This document shows, one piece after another, positions 21,182 through 32,580 of a DNA stretch of 64,000 nt (position 1 is the stretch's first letter; the number at the start of each line of letters is the position of its first letter). The notes beneath the pieces were generated by a model, which saw only the letters and a program-made list of their open reading frames with translations, searched no databases and was not told the origin of the DNA. The DNA comes from Odobenus rosmarus divergens. Lineage: Eukaryota; Chordata; Mammalia; Carnivora; Odobenidae. Both the position numbers and the translations under genes were made by a program. Location of the stretch: the NCBI RefSeq assembly GCF_000321225.1, contig NW_004450397.1, positions 1,635,560 to 1,699,559 of the forward strand, in the 5' to 3' direction.

Positions 21182-21981
21182 CAGTCATATCTTGGAGATA
21201 TTGTGGGTTCGGTTCCAGAACACTGCAGTAAAGCAAATATTATAATAAAGCAAGTCAAATGAATTTTTTTGTTTCCCAGTGCATTTATGTTTATACTATA
21301 CTGTAGTTTATTAAGTATGCAATGGCACTATGCCTAAAAAAAGTACATATCTTCATTTAAAAATATTGGTGTGGGGGGATGGGTTACCCTGGTGATGGGT
21401 ATTAAAGAGGGCACGTTCTGCGTAGAGCACTGGGTGTTATGCACAAACAATGAATCATGGAACACTACATCAAAAACTAATGATGTAATGTATGGTGATT
21501 AACATAACAATAAAAAAACTTAAAGGAAACAAAAGAAGGGATAGATTTTAATAAAAGAACTGGAAGACAAAGCGACAATACTGATGTTCCTCAGCAGCAC
21601 AAAATTATTTGTAATTGAGATGCTTTCTGGTGAATGTAGTAAATGGATAGAGAATTATAAGCCAAATAAAGATGACCCAGGTTGGAAGCTAACCATCATC
21701 TGAACTTTCAGCAAGTCTTGATCACTGATCACAGATCACTAGAACAAATGTAATAATAATGAGGAAGTTTGAAATATTGCAAGAATTATCAAAATGTGAC
21801 AGACAAAAAGTGAGCAAATGCTGTTGGAAAAATGGCACCAATACACTTCATTTGCTTCACACAGGGTTACCACCAACTTCTAATTTGTAGCAAACAAACA
21901 AAAACCAAAAAAAAAAAAAAAAACCAAACCGAAAACCCAAAAACCCACATCTCTGAAGCCCAAAAAAGTGAGGTATGCTTG
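21182..21981 (+). mobile_element. Tigger1-type DNA transposon, internally deleted
   Basis: The left end 'cagtcatatcttggagatat' and right end 'gaggtatgcttg' are inverted terminal repeats of a Tc1/mariner-pogo (Tigger1) element, each bordered by TA (21180-21181 and 21982-21983), the expected target. 'gggttcggttccagaacact' and 'atcactgatcacagatcact' are characteristic internal sequences. The transposase region is missing: text jumps near 21715 from the left flank ('aaccatcatctgaactttca') to near the right end. A young L1 (21370-21518) and about 170 bp of unexplained DNA (21519-21687) interrupt it. An A-rich run lies at 21904-21923. Confidence 0.88.
21370..21518 (+). mobile_element. Young L1 3' end inside Tigger1
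   Basis: 'gggttaccctggtgatgggt', 'aaagagggcacgttctgcgt', 'gaatcatggaacactacatc' and 'acataacaataaaaaaa' match the 3' terminus of the copies at 17641 and 62475. Only about 149 bp is retained. I could not find a target duplication, and the sequence after its A-tail does not resume Tigger1 at once. Confidence 0.93.
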
Positions 21982-22242
21982 TAATGAATTAAACAACCAT
22001 GAGCAACTGTGTTACCTTATCAAATACAGTGTTACTAGAATGAGAGAAGAAATCTGTTCTATTTCCAATTCAGGAAAAGAAAAACTAATAGAGAAAAAGG
22101 ACTGTATGCTTTCCCACTGAATACATATTTTCCTGTTGTTGAGCTTGCTTTGAGAACCAGGGTTCTATTTTTATTATTCTCCTTTTGCCTACATTTGAAA
22201 TTTTTAGAAAGGATTCTTCATTAGAAATGCTATAGAATTTTT

Positions 22243-22439
22243 GGGCGCCTGGGTGGCTCAGTTGGTTGGGCGACTGCCTTCGGCTCGGGTCGTGATCCTG
22301 GAGTCCTGGGATCGAGTCCCGCATCGGGCTCCCTGCTCAGCGGGGAGTCTGCTTCTCCCTCTGACCCTCCCCCCTCTCATGTGCTTTCTCTCTCATTCTC
22401 TCTCTCTCTCAAATAAAGGAATAAAATCTTAAAAAAAAA
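22243..22439 (+). mobile_element. SINEC with 18-bp TSD
   Basis: Full-length plus copy from 'gggcgcctgggtggctcagt' to an A12 tail. Exact flanks aaatgctatagaattttt at 22225-22242 and 22440-22457. Its clean body and duplication mark it as one of the younger copies. The frame 22241-22432 is SINE sequence. Confidence 0.98.
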
Positions 22440-22457
22440 AAATGCTATAGAATTTTT

Positions 22458-23329
22458 ATGTACACTGTTTTCACATTTTCACATGTATTTTCCAGAGCAC
22501 GTGCTGTCTAATTACAGAAGTTTTTATGTTACAAGATCTAGTCTTTCACCCATTCTGAATCTATCACTGTGGATATAATTGAAACAACTATAGCCTTAGA
22601 AACTCAAAATGCAAAATAATAAAGGGATGTATTTTAAATGTACTACCTATTTAATTGGGAAAAAGATGTGGGAGAATGGTAGTTAATATAATTAAATTTA
22701 AAACCAAGTATCATTTTAACTATTGATCACTTACTGAAAGCATTACTTTAGAAAAACAATTTAAGGAACTGGTTGTTTAACTATAGGCAGATCATTTAAC
22801 ATACGCAAGCATCATCTCTTCAAAGGTAATATAAAGTGTTAAATTAGATGAATTCCAAAATATCTTCCAACTTTAACCTTACAAATGACCCTTCTTCAGT
22901 ATTTTCACTTTAAAAATATCTAAGATAAGTAACAGGAATATAAGGGTATACTCCTCCCTGCGTTTGTCAAAACCCAGTATACTTTTGAGGGAGGTAGTTT
23001 AGATTAACTTGCTCAGGCCACCTTTTTTTTTTTCTTCCCTGTGCATTATCTAGGGGCCAGAATAGTTGAAAAACATGATTAATAAACAAAATGAAACAGA
23101 CTGTGATATGAAAGTAAATATGATCTGAGAGGTGAGGAAGGACGGAATTCACTACTGGAAACGCACCATGAAAGGATATGATCATTCTTGGTTCAAAAGA
23201 AACAGAACTGTTATTAAGAGAACAGAGTATAACTGTGTGCCAAGAAGATATATTCCTTCATAAAAATCTGGAGAATTGAGGACAGTATTTGTGTGAAGAT
23301 AAAAGAAGATTAGAAACAAAATTAGGTAG
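22458..23329. other. Unassigned, with a probable MIR-like patch
   Basis: 22775-22885 ('caggcagatcatttaac'-like text, 'aattagatgaattccaaaat') has the order of a plus-strand MIR3-type SINE 3' part, at low confidence. The rest is AT-rich unique DNA. Frames 22967-23185 and 23182-23424 (minus) have no supporting features. Confidence 0.35.
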
Positions 23330-23575
23330 TGCCATATCATAGTGGTTTTAAGGCTGAACTTGGGAGCTGGATTGTCTGAGATCCTACCCTGAATATGGCA
23401 CTTATAGTTGGGGACCTTGGACAATTTATTTAATCTCTCAGTGCTTCAAATTCCTTGTCTATACAATGTGGATTATGGTTGCTGTGAGAATTACATGAGA
23501 TTAAACATAAATTTCCTGGCATAAAGGAGGCGCTCCATAAATATTAGCTATTATTATCACTGTAGGAGTGTACTA
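23330..23575 (+). mobile_element. MIR SINE, plus
   Basis: 'catagtggttttaaggctga', 'ggagctggattgtctgagat', 'ttggacaatttatttaatct' and 'ggcgctccataaatattagc' follow the sense MIR consensus order end to end. Nearly full length. Confidence 0.85.
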
Positions 23576-23579
23576 CAGG

Positions 23580-26000
23580 GACCTGACTAAAGAAAATGAA
23601 TAAATTAAATTCACCTGGTGGGAATGACAAACTACAAGTACACATTCAATTGAAAATCTCATTTCTCAAAAGCAGAGCATTTGATAAATTCTTGTCTTTT
23701 CTCACTGATAATTTCATCCAGTAAAAGGTAAAGAAAGTTATTAGGAAAATTGGTGCTAGCAAACTATGCATTTTGCATACTGGCTGCAAAAAAGAAAAAA
23801 AAAAGAACAAAGTGTTGAAAGAAACCAGTGTAACTTCCCAGGAAATTACTGACAGGATCAGATTTTAAATTGGTGAAACACAAGAAGAAAGGCCACATAC
23901 TTAAATATTACGGTGATACTGACTGTCAGGATAATGTCAGAGGTGCTAAAGTCTAAAATGAACTATGATGTCTGAAAAATGTTAAGGTTAACAAAAATTT
24001 TAAATTATGTAAGGGGATTTCCAGGGAAGCAGAATTAATATATGTGATGTATATCCTTTGGCAGAGATTACTAATGAGCAAAACTTGAAGCCTGCTGGTA
24101 AAGAAGGTGATCAAGCCCAATTGTTATTTGGTAGAAAAAGTTCAAGACCCACACCACTTCCAGTTGAAATTCAAAGTTATTGAAATTTGTTAGGATGAGT
24201 TGAGTTGGCTTGACCTCAGGCTTATGGTGTATAAAGGCAATTGCTCCCTAAATTAAGGATAGGAACAAATGGGGGTGCTAGACTGACCCCAATACCAGGT
24301 CAGGTGAGTGAATGATGATTCTGAATTTATGAGGCAATGGAATTCACCAGGAACGGTAAACATATACTGTCCCTATTAACCTGGGGGCAGGTTATGTAAG
24401 GCAATCCAACAAGTATGAAGACTGATGACCCAGGCCGAGGGTAACAATGGGCAAAGGGTGTTGGCAGTGAAGTTTTCAGAAAACTATAGGGGGCAGAAAT
24501 CACACTTACCCTGACAGCCCTGGTGAGGTTTCATCAGGCAGGGAGAAGATGCTCTAGCATTAGTCATAGGAAAGCCAATGGAAGTAGGACTTCTGCAAGC
24601 CAGATTTAACATACAGCACCCGGGTTTTGTGTCTGGTGACCCTACCAGTATCATGGCCTCCTGTACTCGTGTGGTTACCCATCAAGAAGTGACCATGATT
24701 CCTCCAACCTCAAGGGGGCAGGTATGAGCTCTGGCTAGAGTGTTGAGAGAATAAAATCAAGACTGAAACTTTAAATAAGAATAAGCATGGGGAGATTCCA
24801 TTAGGGGAAGGAGAAGAGGGGCTCAACTTCCTATTAATCAAGGTATACGTAGCTTGGAGCAGTGCCTCTCAAACAGCAACCTTTATAAAATAATAAGAAT
24901 GAATTACTTGAAAAATGAAATTTAAAAAGATATATAAAGCCCTATTTTTTGAGTTGGAATTCAATAAACGTAACCAGAACAAACGCAACATAGGGAAAAA
25001 TAATTACAAATCATATAGGTTGCTCATTGAAAGGGTATGTTCCTGTGTAGAGGTGATTAATATACTTACACATTGAACTAGAACAGTGAACAATGTCTTA
25101 GCCCGTGCCTCACTCCCTTGGGACATATGGTAGATTGAAAATGAGACAATTTAGGCCATCTTAGGGTCCCCCTAGCGGTCCCAGGACTGAGAAACACCTC
25201 TAAGCCTGGGGGAAAAAATGAGACTAAGCTCTTGCAGTCACATAGAAAATATACTGAAAGAAAGCTTCTCTTGCTCTCTTTCTGTGTGTGTGTGCATGAA
25301 CGTTATGAGAAAGAGCACTTAATTACAATACTTATTCACAGTCTCACTCTCTGTGATCAACTAATTGCAGATGACATTGGAAGCCTTGAACAAATCTTGT
25401 TTTACATAATATAAGTGGCTAGAAACTTGGATTAATTTGCAGATATGAAAAATTCTCTCATGAAGAATCTGCACTATGGAAGTGTAGGATGCTTAGCACA
25501 ACCAGGAACTGATTTTTAATGTTGAAATTTTTTTGCTGTATTAAAATACACTCTTCTTAATATATTACCCTTCATGTCAAAAAAAAAGTTAACACTAAAT
25601 TTTATTTATGCAAGATTTTAATTTTACATTTAGTTTAATGAGCAGTATCAAATTTTACAGTCACTGTTTTTCAATTTTTAAGACTCAAAGGACATTGGTA
25701 ATGTGCTGACTTGACATAAGGCGCTCCTCACAGCAAATGGTGTGATGAGGTGTGGAACTCTGGAATACTATAATCCCAAAGCAAAGGTCTTGTCAGATAA
25801 TAAGAAATCAAGATCTTCTTTTATCCTCTTCCATGACTCAGTCTAGATGATGCCTATCCATATGACAAAAGAAGTCAAGGCTTTAAAATGCTGGGAATTG
25901 AGAGTAATAAAGCAAGTTTATGGATGCCGTCTGTGAAGCAGGGTAGATGAATGAAATGATCAAATGCACAGCCAAGTGAGAAGCACTGGGGGAAGATGCT
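23580..26000. other. Unassigned; middle part may be a decayed retroelement
   Basis: 24000-24750 is less AT-rich than its flanks and has the look of old LTR-retroelement interior sequence ('ggtgaggtttcatcaggcag', 'gaagtgaccatgattcctcc'), but I found no motif that proves it. The remainder, including 24780-25980, shows no gene and no nameable repeat. Confidence 0.3.
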
Positions 26001-26007
26001 TCAGAGT

Positions 26008-26188
26008 GTGTGCTCTACGGCCAGAGTGTCTGGATCTGGGTCCTGCCTTCACCTCTTCTTATGTTATTTATTAAATGGTGACATTATCCGTAGTGACAGC
26101 ATCTTTCCTCATAGCCTCATTCTGAGAATTAAATACACTTAGAGCCTGGAGAACAGTAAATGCTCAATACGTACTGGGTATTTTAACA
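26008..26188 (+). mobile_element. MIR, plus
   Basis: 'gctctacggccagagtgtct', 'ggatctgggtcctgccttca', 'atagcctcattctgagaatt' and 'acagtaaatgctcaatacgt' keep MIR sense order with an internal gap. Confidence 0.75.
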
Positions 26189-26401
26189 ACTCCAAATCAA
26201 TGCAGGCCAAAATAAAATGTACAGAAAATATTTCTGATATCATTAAAATATATCTTATTCTAATATACTATTTGAGGAAAGATGATCAGCCAGAGGCTAT
26301 TCTGTGATTGGCTGCCTGCCAGTATTGATAACAGAGAAGATAAGCAGCCCTCTGAGTGTGGGGTCCTCACCCAGGTCTCAAACAGCTGTTAGGCTTTCTG
26401 A

Positions 26402-26655
26402 AATAGCAATGGCTGATACTTACTGCACGCTGGCTATGTGCCCTGCAGAGAACTAAACATTAACCTGCACCCCTGTCTCTTTTAATCCTCACAACAACCC
26501 TGTGAGGTAGGAGTAATTTCTTTTTAAAGAGGAGGAAATGATAACCAAGATTTAAGTAATTTGCCCAAGGTCAAAAAGGTAACAAATTGCAGAGCTAGTA
26601 TTTAAACCTGGTGGTCTAATCCTGGACTTCCTTTTATTCTACACCTTGTTGCTTC
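26402..26655 (-). mobile_element. MIR, minus
   Basis: 'ctcacaacaaccctgtgagg', 'aagaggaggaaatgataacc', 'taatttgcccaaggtcaaaa' and 'gcagagctagtatttaaacc' are well-preserved antisense MIR blocks. Almost full length. Confidence 0.88.
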
Positions 26656-26861
26656 GATGAATCCCTTAACGTTTTCTTCTCCAAGACACGTTTTAGGAGT
26701 GAGAGCATGAGTTACCACTGGTCTCCACGGAGATATCTTTCCTCTCTTGATCCGATCGATCACCTGGAAGAATTCCAAGTCAATCCATATTTAAACAGAA
26801 ACAGCTGAAGTGTTAACTTTTCATTACCTTCAGGAATATGTCCAAAAAAACCCCGGGTTTT

Positions 26862-27028
26862 CACTTGGGTAAGTCATGAAACCTCAGGTTTTTGTTTTTG
26901 TTTTGTTTTGTTTTTACCTATCAACTGGGAACAACGCCTCTCTTGCGGGATCATTGTGACTACTTAAAACATTCATGTTAAGTGCCTAATCGTGTGCTTG
27001 GAATATAATAAGTCACTGTGGTTATTGT
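26862..27028 (+). mobile_element. MIR, plus, with internal (TTTTG)n
   Basis: 'cacttgggtaagtcatgaaa', 'cctatcaactgggaacaacg' and 'ggaatataataagtcactgt' follow MIR sense order. A TTTTG-type repeat (26887-26914) has expanded where the consensus has the 'cagtttcctcatctg' segment. Confidence 0.65.
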
Positions 27029-27244
27029 CCTCCTGGAGCGTTCCATGTTTCCTTGGAGGGAAGGTGGCTTGGGGGGGAGAAAGGAGATGTGAAGGAACGC
27101 ACAGTGGTTTGAAGGGAACACTTCAGACACACACATGCTTGTGCCATGAAGATTTCTACTCCATTTAGGGTCACACAAAGTCTCTCTTTTCTGCTACTCT
27201 CCTTGCTGAAAGCTATGTCCTTTTAAAGCATATGGGTAAGCATC

Positions 27245-27375
27245 ATATTGTGTGTGAAAATCAGAAAGGCAGGAGTCTAAAAATATGTAACCTGGATTCT
27301 ATTCCTGGCCTAGCTGCAGACTCCCGTTAACTTATTAATATGTGTATGCCTCAATTTCTTAAACATATATATAGA
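27245..27375 (+). mobile_element. MIR fragment, plus
   Basis: 'aacctggattctattcctgg' and 'cctcaatttcttaaacatat' represent the MIR region around the 'gggttcgaatcc' motif. Short and diverged. Confidence 0.5.
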
Positions 27376-27934
27376 ATTAACTCTTTCTCCTCCCCTTCCC
27401 AGGAATTCCGGAGTGATGATTGAGCATCCTCACACCCCTGAGTTCTCTTAAAGGGAGCAATATGCATATACAAGGCTTATACTATTAAGTCACATAGGCT
27501 TCAGTTTGAAAAGTGCTTTGGTGACAGAAAAGGGGTTCTCTCTATATGTTAACAGGAAACTGTGTTTTCTTCATTGGAATTTACTTTTTTGAAGAATTTT
27601 TAAGTTCTCACATGAAAAGTTTCTGATAGTTTCCTTTTACAGAATTGAAAATGGTTGCACGCTGGCAAAAGACACTTAGCAAATACTTACTTTACCATGG
27701 TGACCTTATGTTAGCTCAAAGAGGATTTGGATATCTAAGGGCACAATTCAGTGTATTGTTGCATTCAGTTTGTTAATTTCAGGTAAATAATCTTAAGTCT
27801 CAATTTTGGAGTTGGGAAAATGAAGTATATACTTTTGAAATTATTTTTTTTCCACCGGGTACTTCTCTTTTTATTATCCTAGATTTCTCTACAAATATTT
27901 TATAATCAGGGCATGATAATCCCCTGTGGAGATT
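27376..27934. other. Unassigned unique sequence
   Basis: AT-rich, no gene or recognised repeat. Confidence 0.4.
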
Positions 27935-28065
27935 TAAATATGGACATATATTTAATATATCTATGTGCACTAGGACTTCACCCCCAGAAATTCTGATTCA
28001 GTTTGGCCTGCCTTGGGATCTGTAAATTCAAAATGATCCATAGGTGATTCTAAAGTGTGTCCTTA
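27935..28065 (+). mobile_element. MER5A-like hAT fragment
   Basis: 'cccagaaattctgattcagt' followed by 'ataggtgattctaaagtgtg' is the middle to right part of the non-autonomous hAT-Charlie element MER5A. The terminal repeats are lost. Confidence 0.55.
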
Positions 28066-28730
28066 ATTAAGCTATCAGATGGTTTCGGACCTTTTTAATA
28101 TAACAGTAAGAGTAAGGTTAGCTTTTCCCTAGCATTGGCAGCTACATCTGTAGAGAGAACATGCTACTGATTTCCCAGAAATGTTGTTTTCTAATTTTAC
28201 GTATGTTTAGATAGAGTGAAAAATAAGGATGTGGGTGAGAAAGAATAGCCATCTTGATTTATGTGGGCCCTAGCACCAAGTTCACCTGTGTGTAACTAGA
28301 GCTTCTTTTGTCTTACATTTATTCCTCATGAAATTTTCCAAAAGGGGTGAATCATTGATATTCTTGAATCACTAGCATTTAGGAATCCCTCTTAGAGTTT
28401 GACAGCATTCAGTGGTAGCTCATTGTAAGGTAGCAAAACTATTTTTATGGTATGTAGTGTTTTCTTGGACTTTGATATTTTTCAATTTTCTTTGACTATA
28501 GTACTCCTTAAAATTAATTTAACATCCAATTCGGAGGACTGTCGTTGCAGAAAATGTGGTTATGAATGAGCAAAGCATTTTGTAATCTGGAAAGTGACAT
28601 ACAAAAGTTGAATGTAATTAAAAATCACCATCATGAATTTAATGATCCAAAGGATGCTGATCCTGAAGCACATTTTATTACGTATAGTTACTTAAACACC
28701 ACCTTTTATAAAAAGTTAAGGCAGTTTTTT
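28066..28730. other. Unassigned unique sequence
   Basis: No gene and no repeat recognised. Composition is even and non-repetitive. Confidence 0.4.
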
Positions 28731-28748
28731 TAACTTACTAATCTTTTT

Positions 28749-28943
28749 TTTTTTAAGATTTTATTTATTTATCTGACAGAGAGAGACACAGCGAGAGAGG
28801 GAACACAAGCAGGGGGAGTGGGAGAGGGAGAAGCAGGCTTCCCGCGGAGCAGGGAGCCTGATGCGGGGCTCGATCCCAGGACACTGGGATCATGACCTGA
28901 GCCGAAGGCAGACGCTTAACGACTGAGCCACTCAGGCACCCCA
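28749..28943 (-). mobile_element. SINEC, minus, with 17-bp TSD
   Basis: Complete antisense copy with 'gcggagcagggagcctgatg' and head 'gagccactcaggcacccc'. Exact flanks aacttactaatcttttt at 28732-28748 and 28944-28960. Confidence 0.98.
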
Positions 28944-29214
28944 AACTTACTAATCTTTTTATTCAGATACCACATGAAACTTTGCTTTTGTTTTTGGCAA
29001 CAATGAACTGCGTTGAAGAAAATTAATTGAACTTTGAAATTTTCAAAATGCTCTTATAGCAGAGGTAAATAAAATTGTTTCAAACTGCAAATTGTTTTAC
29101 ATAAAATCTAGGGCAGTTTTCTGAGAGAACAGAGTTTACCTTTATGAGAGGAGATTGTTCAAAGTAACTGTGAAAAAAAAAGGCTTTAAAAATAATTACC
29201 ATGCTATTGTATGG

Positions 29215-29450
29215 TGATTGTAACAAATGCAAGCAGTGCAGAAATTGAAAAAGTAAAAGGAGTGGTTCCTACTCTACCCTGCACCCCAGGCTCTAGAGAC
29301 AATAACTATTAATATATTGGTGTGTATTATGCCAGTATTTTATTTACACATATGGATGCCAGGGTGCATGTACACACACACACACAGACACACACAGAAA
29401 TACACACTCAGTCTCTATCTCTACCAGAAGTTTATTTTTCTTTTAACAAA
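29215..29450 (-). mobile_element. Old L1 3' region, antisense, with (CA)n
   Basis: 'tagagacaataactattaat' then 'attggtgtgtattatgccag' parallels the antisense 3' end of ancient L1 seen also at 8180. A CA microsatellite with GA interruptions lies at 29371-29397. Confidence 0.5.
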
Positions 29451-29459
29451 GATTATCCC

Positions 29460-30990
29460 TTTTTACATATGAAAGGTGTTCTCAACTAATGTTTTAAGGC
29501 ACTTCTGAGTTAGATGCCTAAAGCTCAGGTAAGGCTGTGCTTGTGCTAATTTTTTGACTCCGAGGATATCAAGAGTGAAAAGCTGTTCGTACCGTTTTTC
29601 TAAGTGTCAGGGAAATGTACACCTGTTTTTATGTCTTTGCATCTCTGTGTCTCCCCAGGGGATAAAGCTTTTACTCAGGGGATTTCTGGTTGGGGAAAAG
29701 GGTCTGCACCACGGTCTCACTCTAAGTGATTATTATCACACCGGTAAGTTTCCACTGTGGCTGCTGGGTGCATGCTGTGAGCACATTTGAAGTCAGCAGG
29801 GGACCGTTAGAAACCTCCCTTTTGCTGAGAGGAGCGGTAGAAACCTCTGCTTCATTGAAGCACACTAGCAACCTGCGGTCAGTTGCTTCTTTTTTCATGC
29901 AGTGCTGTTTTAAACTGCCTTCTATCCCACAGAGCAAAAACACACTAGACAAAAAAAAAAAAAAGTACAAACAATCCCCGTGAGTGTTTTTGCATTTTCC
30001 TCTGCTAATCTCATTGTTAATGGTATGAGGTCTCACCAGGAGCCCTTTGTGGTTTAGGCACACTAAATAACATAACATTCGCACACTTCAAAACAATTAA
30101 TACTAAGTATCAAATCAAACGCTGTTTGATACAAAACCTAGACTATGAAGTTGGCTTTCTGTCTTAGGAAAAGAATCTTTACAGATTGCTGAAGTCTATA
30201 TGAGGAGGCATATTTAGTAACCTGTAGAAGATACAGGACACTCTGCTTAATGACATAGGTGCATAAATTGTATACTGTGAGGTTTGCATATTAGATCATC
30301 AGCAAACGATTATCCCATTTAAAATAAAAACACTCTCCAGTAGTCAGTGAAAAGTGATGTAAATCTACAGCCCTTATCTATGCTTGTCCTTTGCCGGCAG
30401 TGAACTTAGCAGCACTTAAATTCCTATTCAGTACAAATTGAAATGATGTTGTCCTTCTTTGAGAGCACTGACTTTTCTACCAAATGGAGTTTAGGTAGAA
30501 TTACCATTTATAGTAGGAATTTTAGAACGAATTCAAAAGTCATATTAATTAAAAAGGATCTCACAACTATTACCCCTAAGCCAGCTAGGACTGATGAATC
30601 TCCTATCAAAAATATTTTAAAGTTTGCATTGTATGCAAAACATGGTATTGGAGAAGTCTGTGTCGTTACAGATATTATTCCTCCTCTCAAGGAGTTAAGA
30701 AACTAATGATAGAGACAAATCCCTTCAGCATATGGCTAATAAACAATTGTAGGTTGTGGTGATGAGGTACTTTCCCCCAGGCTATTGGCTTTATTTATTT
30801 GTTTATATATTTCTTGTCCTGTTACTAAATCATAATAATAAATCATAAACCTTAAAATATTGAGAATAGAAAAATTTATAGTAGTGACAATTTTATCACT
30901 TTCACTGCCTCAAGGGACACTAGAACCACTAGTTAAGTAAAGAAATGATTAGTTTGAAAACAAAACTATCAAAAAATATTTTTGATATTT
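29460..30990. other. Unassigned unique sequence
   Basis: No coding gene is supported. Overlapping frames on both strands at 29554-30084 are the longest here (up to 120 codons) but carry no domain, no splice logic and a poly-A run (29951-29965). The stretch 30280-30450 looks like candidate conserved non-coding DNA by composition only. Confidence 0.35.
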
Positions 30991-30992
30991 TT

Positions 30993-31180
30993 GGGGGCGC
31001 CTGAGTGGCTCAGTTCATTAAGCATCTGCTTTTGGCTCAGGTCATGATCTCGGGGTCCTGGAATCAAGCCCCGAGTCGGGCTCCCTGCTTCTCCCTCTCC
31101 ATCTGCCTCCCCCCTCCCCAGCTCATGCTCTCTCTCTCTCTCAAATAAATAAATAAAATCTTTAAAAATAAAAAAAAACA
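30993..31180 (+). mobile_element. SINEC, plus, internally shortened
   Basis: Head 'ggggcgcctgagtggctcag'. The segment between 'cgggctccctgct' and 'tctccctctcc' lacks the usual 'cagcggggagcctgct' block, a roughly 17-bp internal deletion. Flanking duplication is unclear. Confidence 0.95.
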
Positions 31181-31289
31181 TATTTTTTCAATGTATTGGT
31201 TATTAATGCTGATATTTGATTAATTTGATCTGGCATTTGCAATTAAAAGTACTAACTTCATAATTTGGAATGCTAAGGTTGATTATGAG

Positions 31290-31400
31290 GATTTAGAATT
31301 TCATTATCACTTTTGTGTGATTTTAGGCCAAGTATTTATCTTTCTGGGCTTTGTTGGTCTCCCCTGAAACAGATACAATTATTTCCATCCCATGGCTTTG
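31290..31400 (+). mobile_element. MIR fragment, plus
   Basis: 'ttaggccaagtatttatctt' followed by 'tctgggctttgttggtctcc' and 'gaaacagatacaattatttc' keeps the MIR sense order. Diverged. Confidence 0.55.
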
Positions 31401-31420
31401 CTTTAAGAATAAGGAAAGCT

Positions 31421-31616
31421 AGGGGTGCCTAGGTGGTGCAGTCGTTAAGCATCTGTCTTTGGCTCAGGTCATGATCCCAGCATCCTGGGATCGAGCCCCG
31501 CATCGGGCTCCCTCCTCGGCGGGGTGTCTGCTTCTCTCTCTCCCACTCCCCCTGCTTGTGTTCCCTCTCTCGCGGTCTTTCTCTCTGTCAAATAAAAGCT
31601 TAAAAAAAAAAAAAAA
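31421..31616 (+). mobile_element. SINEC with 16-bp TSD
   Basis: Full-length plus copy with an A17-type tail. Flanks aagaataaggaaagct (31405-31420) and aagaataaggaaggct (31617-31632) differ at one base. The frames at 31459-31738 on both strands are SINE-derived. Confidence 0.97.
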
Positions 31617-31639
31617 AAGAATAAGGAAGGCTTCTGAGC

Positions 31640-32270
31640 GAGAGAGGAAATTGTACTCCCTTCCCTTCCCAAGGGGAGACAGAGGCCTCTATCCCAGAGG
31701 AGGAGGGACAGTTCTCTGACTGACCCTCTTTCAGTCATTCTTGATGTTCCTGATTCTTATGCTCCAAGTACTCTTTCTGTTTCTTCCCCCTTTACCACTG
31801 CTCTTCCTCTGTTGCCTCTGGCCCTGTTGGATTCCTGGAAGCTCCGCCTTCAAATAGTTGTAAAATATGCAAGATCTGATGCGAGAATAGGAGACAACTC
31901 TGACAATCTTAGCAGGCAATTCATGTATAAGATAGTATTTAGGTTTTTCTGGTCTGAGGGCTTGCATCTCTGTAGCTGGGGGTCCTTGGTGACAGAGAAT
32001 AGCACGTGGGGAGAAAGAGGTCTCCGAATGAGCTGGCTGCTCCTCATCATTTCTGTTTATTTAACTCACCCTGTACTAGGAGGAATTCCTTCAAGAGATG
32101 TTCAGTTAGCTGACAGACCTTCTTAATTTTCTGTGTGGTTGAGAAATTACATTGTTGTGTTTCCATGGATATTCCACTGGGAAATATTTCACTGGAAAGG
32201 CAGGGGAGTTTGAATCACATACGGTTAAACCGACTGCCAGAATGAACCCAAAGTATCTTGAATTGAATTT
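31640..32270. other. Unassigned, relatively GC-rich
   Basis: Moderately GC-rich block (31640-32120) between SINEs with reading frames on both strands (31731-32126) but no domain or splice evidence. It could be a decayed LTR or unique DNA. I cannot decide from sequence alone. Confidence 0.35.
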
Positions 32271-32287
32271 AAAAATATATATTTTTA

Positions 32288-32394
32288 AAGATTTATTTTG
32301 GTTTTAAGTAATCTCTACACCCAGCATGGGGCTCGAACTTACAACCCTGAGATCAAGAGTCACAGACTCTACCGACTGAGCCAGCCAGGTGCCC
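32288..32394 (-). mobile_element. Short SINEC variant, minus
   Basis: Only the tRNA-like half is present: 'taatctctacacccagcatg', 'gggctcgaacttacaaccct' and head 'gagccagccaggtgccctg', joined directly to a T-rich tail. The CT-rich body is absent, as in a short old SINEC form. Approximate flanks gaatttaaaaata / gaattaaaaata. Confidence 0.85.
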
Positions 32395-32396
32395 TG

Positions 32397-32580
32397 AATT
32401 AAAAATATTTTTTGACACAAGTAATACATATTTATTGTAGAAAAATTAAAGGACACAGAGATGATTAGAAGTCATAAATATATTTTTACCATTTTATACA
32501 ACTATTGTTCAAATTTTGTTGTATTATACTTCTGGAATATGTGGCTTATAAGCCGATAGATAATTTATTTACATTAATAT
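32397..32580 (-). mobile_element. Old L1 3' region, antisense
   Basis: 'tacatatttattgtagaaaa' then 'attaaaggacacagagatga' is a common motif of the antisense 3' region of ancient L1. The rest of the AT-rich run to 32900 is not assigned. Confidence 0.45.

Noticed and set aside
22241..22432. Recurring frames of the 'MAQVMIPGSWDRAPHRAPCSAG' kind (also near 4152, 9136, 16742, 31459, 46897) as a small protein family
   Set aside because: All coincide exactly with SINEC copies read in one frame. The similarity is that of the SINE, not of a protein.
29722..30084. 120-codon antisense frame
   Set aside because: Overlaps another frame on the opposite strand, reads through a poly-A tract, and has no recognisable features.
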